Source: Colletotrichum lupini (lineage: Eukaryota > Ascomycota > Sordariomycetes > Glomerellales > Glomerellaceae). Taken from it: a stretch of DNA of 64,000 bases. Below are positions 60,772-64,000 of this stretch, piece by piece. The stretch is from positions 2,604,001-2,668,000 of the forward strand of contig NC_064673.1 in NCBI RefSeq assembly GCF_023278565.1. The letters run 5' to 3'. Position 1 is the first letter of the stretch, and every line of letters starts with the position of its first letter. Position numbers and translations under genes: made by a program. The notes beneath the pieces are model-generated. The model was not told the origin of the DNA. It worked only from the letters and a program-made list of their open reading frames with translations, and did not search any database.

Positions 60772-63727
60772 GAATGAAGACTGTATTATAGCGAAGTCTG
60801 TCGTGATAATTGGTCAAGAACACAAGATACTGCAGGGTCTGAAGTGAACATCTTGATTATGCCTCAAAGAACCGCCGCATTGTATATGAGTGAGAAAATA
60901 AGCTCGATTTGGACAAATCTTCAATGAAGTCGGGTGAGGCCCGATTACTTCCGCTCGGGAGATTGAGGGTCAGGACTTATTGACCTCCTGACCAGAGTCT
61001 GACCGCTGTGCCCAGTCATGCGATGGCGTTTTCACCAATGCGGCATTGCCCAGCCCGCTTCCATCAACGACGCCAGAAGACTCCCCAGCCCCGAAATATA
61101 AGATTGGCGACTGTCGGGGGAACTTCTACAGCAACACGGGAGAAGATCGGTAGTGTATCCCCGTGAGTTCAAAGTAAAACTTGTACTATGCTTGACGCAC
61201 CTTACCAAACGGCTGCTAGATCCCGCGCAGAGCTAAGGGATGTTTTCACGTCATTTGTTCGCACGGATCTAGACAAGGTAGGTAATACATATTGACAAAA
61301 GTAATTACTATTGTCAAAAAAATCTAGCGTCGCACGGCAACTAATTCATCAGGTTGTGAAAGTTTAGGACTGAGACCTGTAAATACACTTGACTCGTCGA
61401 TATGAAAGATAGTTGGCAAATTTCATCTAACTAAAATTCTACATTTAGTCCTGTATACGTGACTTTAATTGGTGTTGATACTTAATCTTGGGAGCAAGTA
61501 GCGATTCTTCATTTGGTTTGCCCTGCTCAATTATTGGGTGGAGAAAAAAACAATTCGATAGATTTAGGAGGGCACCCTTGTTGAAACTTGTTGGCAACTT
61601 CTTCATTTCGACAATACACAACTATGCCATCACCGGATTTCAGGCGGCCTCTATTCCTCCGTCTTACAGGCCTTGGATGAGGCAGCACATCACGTGTCAT
61701 CAAAATCGGTCCTTCCACTGCTTACCTTATGACAATCTCAAATGAACATAATCAGGGATGAGGTAGGAATCGAGTAAATCACCAATTCGCATTCGACAGA
61801 ACACTGTGAAATGAGAGAGCTTTAAGTCGGCGACCAGCCCTGACTCGTAGCATTGTATAGATCTTCAATATCTCGATTGGCTTCGAAGGCCGAACTGATG
61901 CTCAAGTTTGGAGAGCCACCGAACCTGGAGCAATCCTTGTGGTTAGGGGTCTGAATTGAGGGTTCGTGCCAATCGAGCTCCCACATCGAACTAAAGTGCT
62001 CTCGAGGTGGGCACCTGAACCGGCTGCGAGCTGGGGTATTTCTGTCAATTCAAGTACACGAGAGTTCGAAAATGGTATCCGGGCCTAGTGCAGAGGTGGG
62101 AATGCAACGGACGCATTAGGGTCGGAGAAAGCTCCCTTCGAGGCAGCAGGCCGGCCGGCAGCTAATTGATGCTTCCCCGCTGCACGCTGCGAGGTCTGAG
62201 TAACGTGGCAAGCTACAAATCATTTTCGACTAATATCTATCGACTTTGACCGTCAGAGTCATGATCAAAAGGATGCACTTGTCATGGAGTTCCCTTCCTT
62301 TTTCTCAATCTTGAATACTAATTCATCGGTGGATTCGTACGCCGAGAGTCACACAGCATGATAAGCGCAGACGGATCGGAAATCTGATTGCCGACCACCG
62401 GAGATCGGGGTCAGTGTGGGTTGAGACTGCATAGAGGCCTGAACATCCGTTGCTTTTTGCGATCAGCTCCGCTACCACTTCCCGGTAGAGCGAGATGCAG
62501 TTGGGCGCAGTGCGACTCATCACATATCAGCCCTGCCAGCTATAGGTACAGCGAAAGATTGTGGGTAGATACGCACCTCGGATGCAATGCAGGTCGATGG
62601 TTTTGAGTATTTGAGGAGATAAAGCACACGAATGGTCCTTGGCTCTCATGGGGATTCGGAAGTTGAGACGCAGTCGATCAATCCGATAATGACGTTGCTT
62701 GTATTCTGAGACGGTTTGGTCCACTAAACACGAATGTATAGAGGGGAATAACCATTCGATGACCGCAGGGAACTGGGACGCAAGAGTCTCAGTAATGGAA
62801 TACGATTGACAAGGACGAGCGATGGAGATTCAGTCGAAAACGGACGTGTTTCCTCAAGGCTGAGGTTCATACCTGGGAACCTGTAACTCAGCGGTCAAGA
62901 ATCGACAGTAAACTGGGATACGGAGGATTGGCCGTCCAGCGCGTGGGAAGAAGTGGCCTAGCAGGGCTAGAACAGTCCTCGACTCGAGTCATCAACCTGA
63001 TAACCGGGCACCTGGGAATGGATGATACCGGCTTGAACTGCCCTAACGAGACCCAATAAACGCCACCAGTTGTCCCACCAGCACTAAGGTACTGGTGTTC
63101 AAGGGAGCAATTCCTACAGGCTCCATGGTAATGCTGCAGTCATCAATGGCAGAGCCGACGGCAAGAATGACTTGATTCCCCTCTCTCAATCTCAGTCTGG
63201 CAGGTGGACGGTGCCACAATTACGATCGTAGCGCAAGCGCTGTAGCGGTCCGTCGCCGTCCAGAAGAAATCGCAGAAGAAACCGCAGAAGAGGAATGTAC
63301 CTTTCCCGTGTCCCTATCCCGACGCTGCTTGTCCGCACTCTCGTATAGCCTTGATCGATGTCCTCATCGGTGTCAATGAAAGCCAGGAGCGGGGAAGACA
63401 TCACTTGCCCTTGCTGGCGTTCATAAGCTTCTTCGAGATGCTCTGAGCGTTCGGTATGCGTTGTGTCTCAGGCCGACAAATTTCTGGGGCCTTCGTGACA
63501 GTCGCTCATAAGCCATGGACCCCTTCCGGATAATTTTCCTCGCGAGCTATCTAAACCTGCCGCGCCTGCTTCTTGGCCGGCCTTCTCCTGTTATCTACGC
63601 CAGTCCAGGTGTCTCACGATCTCGTCGGGTCCCTTGAAACCAGCATACAGAGGATAGGAGGAAGAGTACTCTGTAAGACAAACACATTCCATCCTCCAAA
63701 CCTTAATCCCCTGCACGAATGAGAAGC
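60772..63727. other. Gene-poor right flank
   Basis: Almost 3 kb with only short open frames (for example 61488-61745 plus, 62523-62323 minus, 63404-63192 minus). No family motif, tRNA or repeat was recognised. The first few hundred bases are the upstream region of the hydrolase. Confidence 0.45.
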
Positions 63728-64000
63728 CTAGACCTCTGAGCGCACCCGGACGCACTTTTTCAGCAACCCCGCCTCCACACTCTTGACTCGGACAGTCTTC
63801 CCGTTCACTAGGTTGACTGACGGGTGGTCCGATTCATGGGTCATCCAGGCTAGGGTAGCTTGAACTTCGGAGCCAGGGCCGCTAGAGATTACGACGCAAA
63901 GTCTCAACCAAAACATTGTCATTCTCTCACTCACCCTCATTCCAAACACTTTCACAGAACTTGGCGAGGCTTCGAGTTTCACGCGGACTAAGCCCAAAAG
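63728..64000 (-). CDS. Possible 3' end of a gene entering from the right edge
   Basis: The minus frame is open from the window edge to a stop at 63728, about 90 codons, with a plausible protein-like stretch (TLAWMTHESDHPSVNLVNGK) and a basic end (KKCVRVRSEV). No domain recognised; may be chance. Confidence 0.2.
   Translation of the reverse strand, partial: LLGLVRVKLEASPSSVKVFGMRVSERMTMFWLRLCVVISSGPGSEVQATLAWMTHESDHPSVNLVNGKTVRVKSVEAGLLKKCVRVRSEV

Overview
The window looks like a chromosome segment of a filamentous ascomycete (Pezizomycotina). Genes carry several short GT-AG introns of about 50-100 bases and the protein families are typically fungal. Four copies of one LTR retrotransposon have been turned into AT-rich sequence with almost no CpA/TpG but with CpG kept, the signature of repeat-induced point mutation (RIP). 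Genus and species cannot be told from the sequence alone.

Layout. 0-8.7 kb: a decayed class III aminotransferase-like locus with a small hypothetical gene inside it (minus strand), an intact-looking aquaporin (minus), then a gene-poor stretch and the 3' part of an MFS sugar transporter. 8.75-16.17 kb: a Ty1/Copia element inserted in an exon of that transporter. 16.17-18.24 kb: the transporter's 5' part. 19.6-21.9 kb: a protein with a STAND-type N-terminal helical domain and ankyrin repeats. 24.5-26.1 kb: a secreted M28 zinc aminopeptidase. 26.36-33.78 kb: a second Copia copy in the opposite orientation. 34.7-51.4 kb: a DAL5/pantothenate-type MFS permease gene (7 exons) split in intron 1 by a third Copia copy, which itself contains a fourth, nested copy. 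52.9-60.8 kb: a DUF7704-like membrane protein, a TauD-type dioxygenase, a divergently transcribed second DAL5-type permease, and an alpha/beta hydrolase. 60.8-64 kb: no confident gene.

All four insertions keep perfect 5-bp target-site duplications (gaacg, tcgac, ctatc, ctttt), so the boundaries are exact to the base and the order of events can be read: the 35-kb copy landed first and the 37-kb copy landed inside it. Removing the elements restores the spliced frames of two transporter genes, apart from one 1-base discrepancy and two nonsense codons. All three MFS transporters in the window carry at least one apparent lesion: an element in an exon (sugar transporter); an element in an intron plus two RIP-type nonsense codons (first permease); one non-RIP nonsense codon (second permease).

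The TauD dioxygenase and second permease form a divergent pair that could import and oxidise a small organic acid such as a sulfonate; the substrate is inference. No CRISPR array, tRNA or rRNA was recognised. Exon coordinates come from reading GT-AG signals against the expected protein families; they have not been checked with transcripts.
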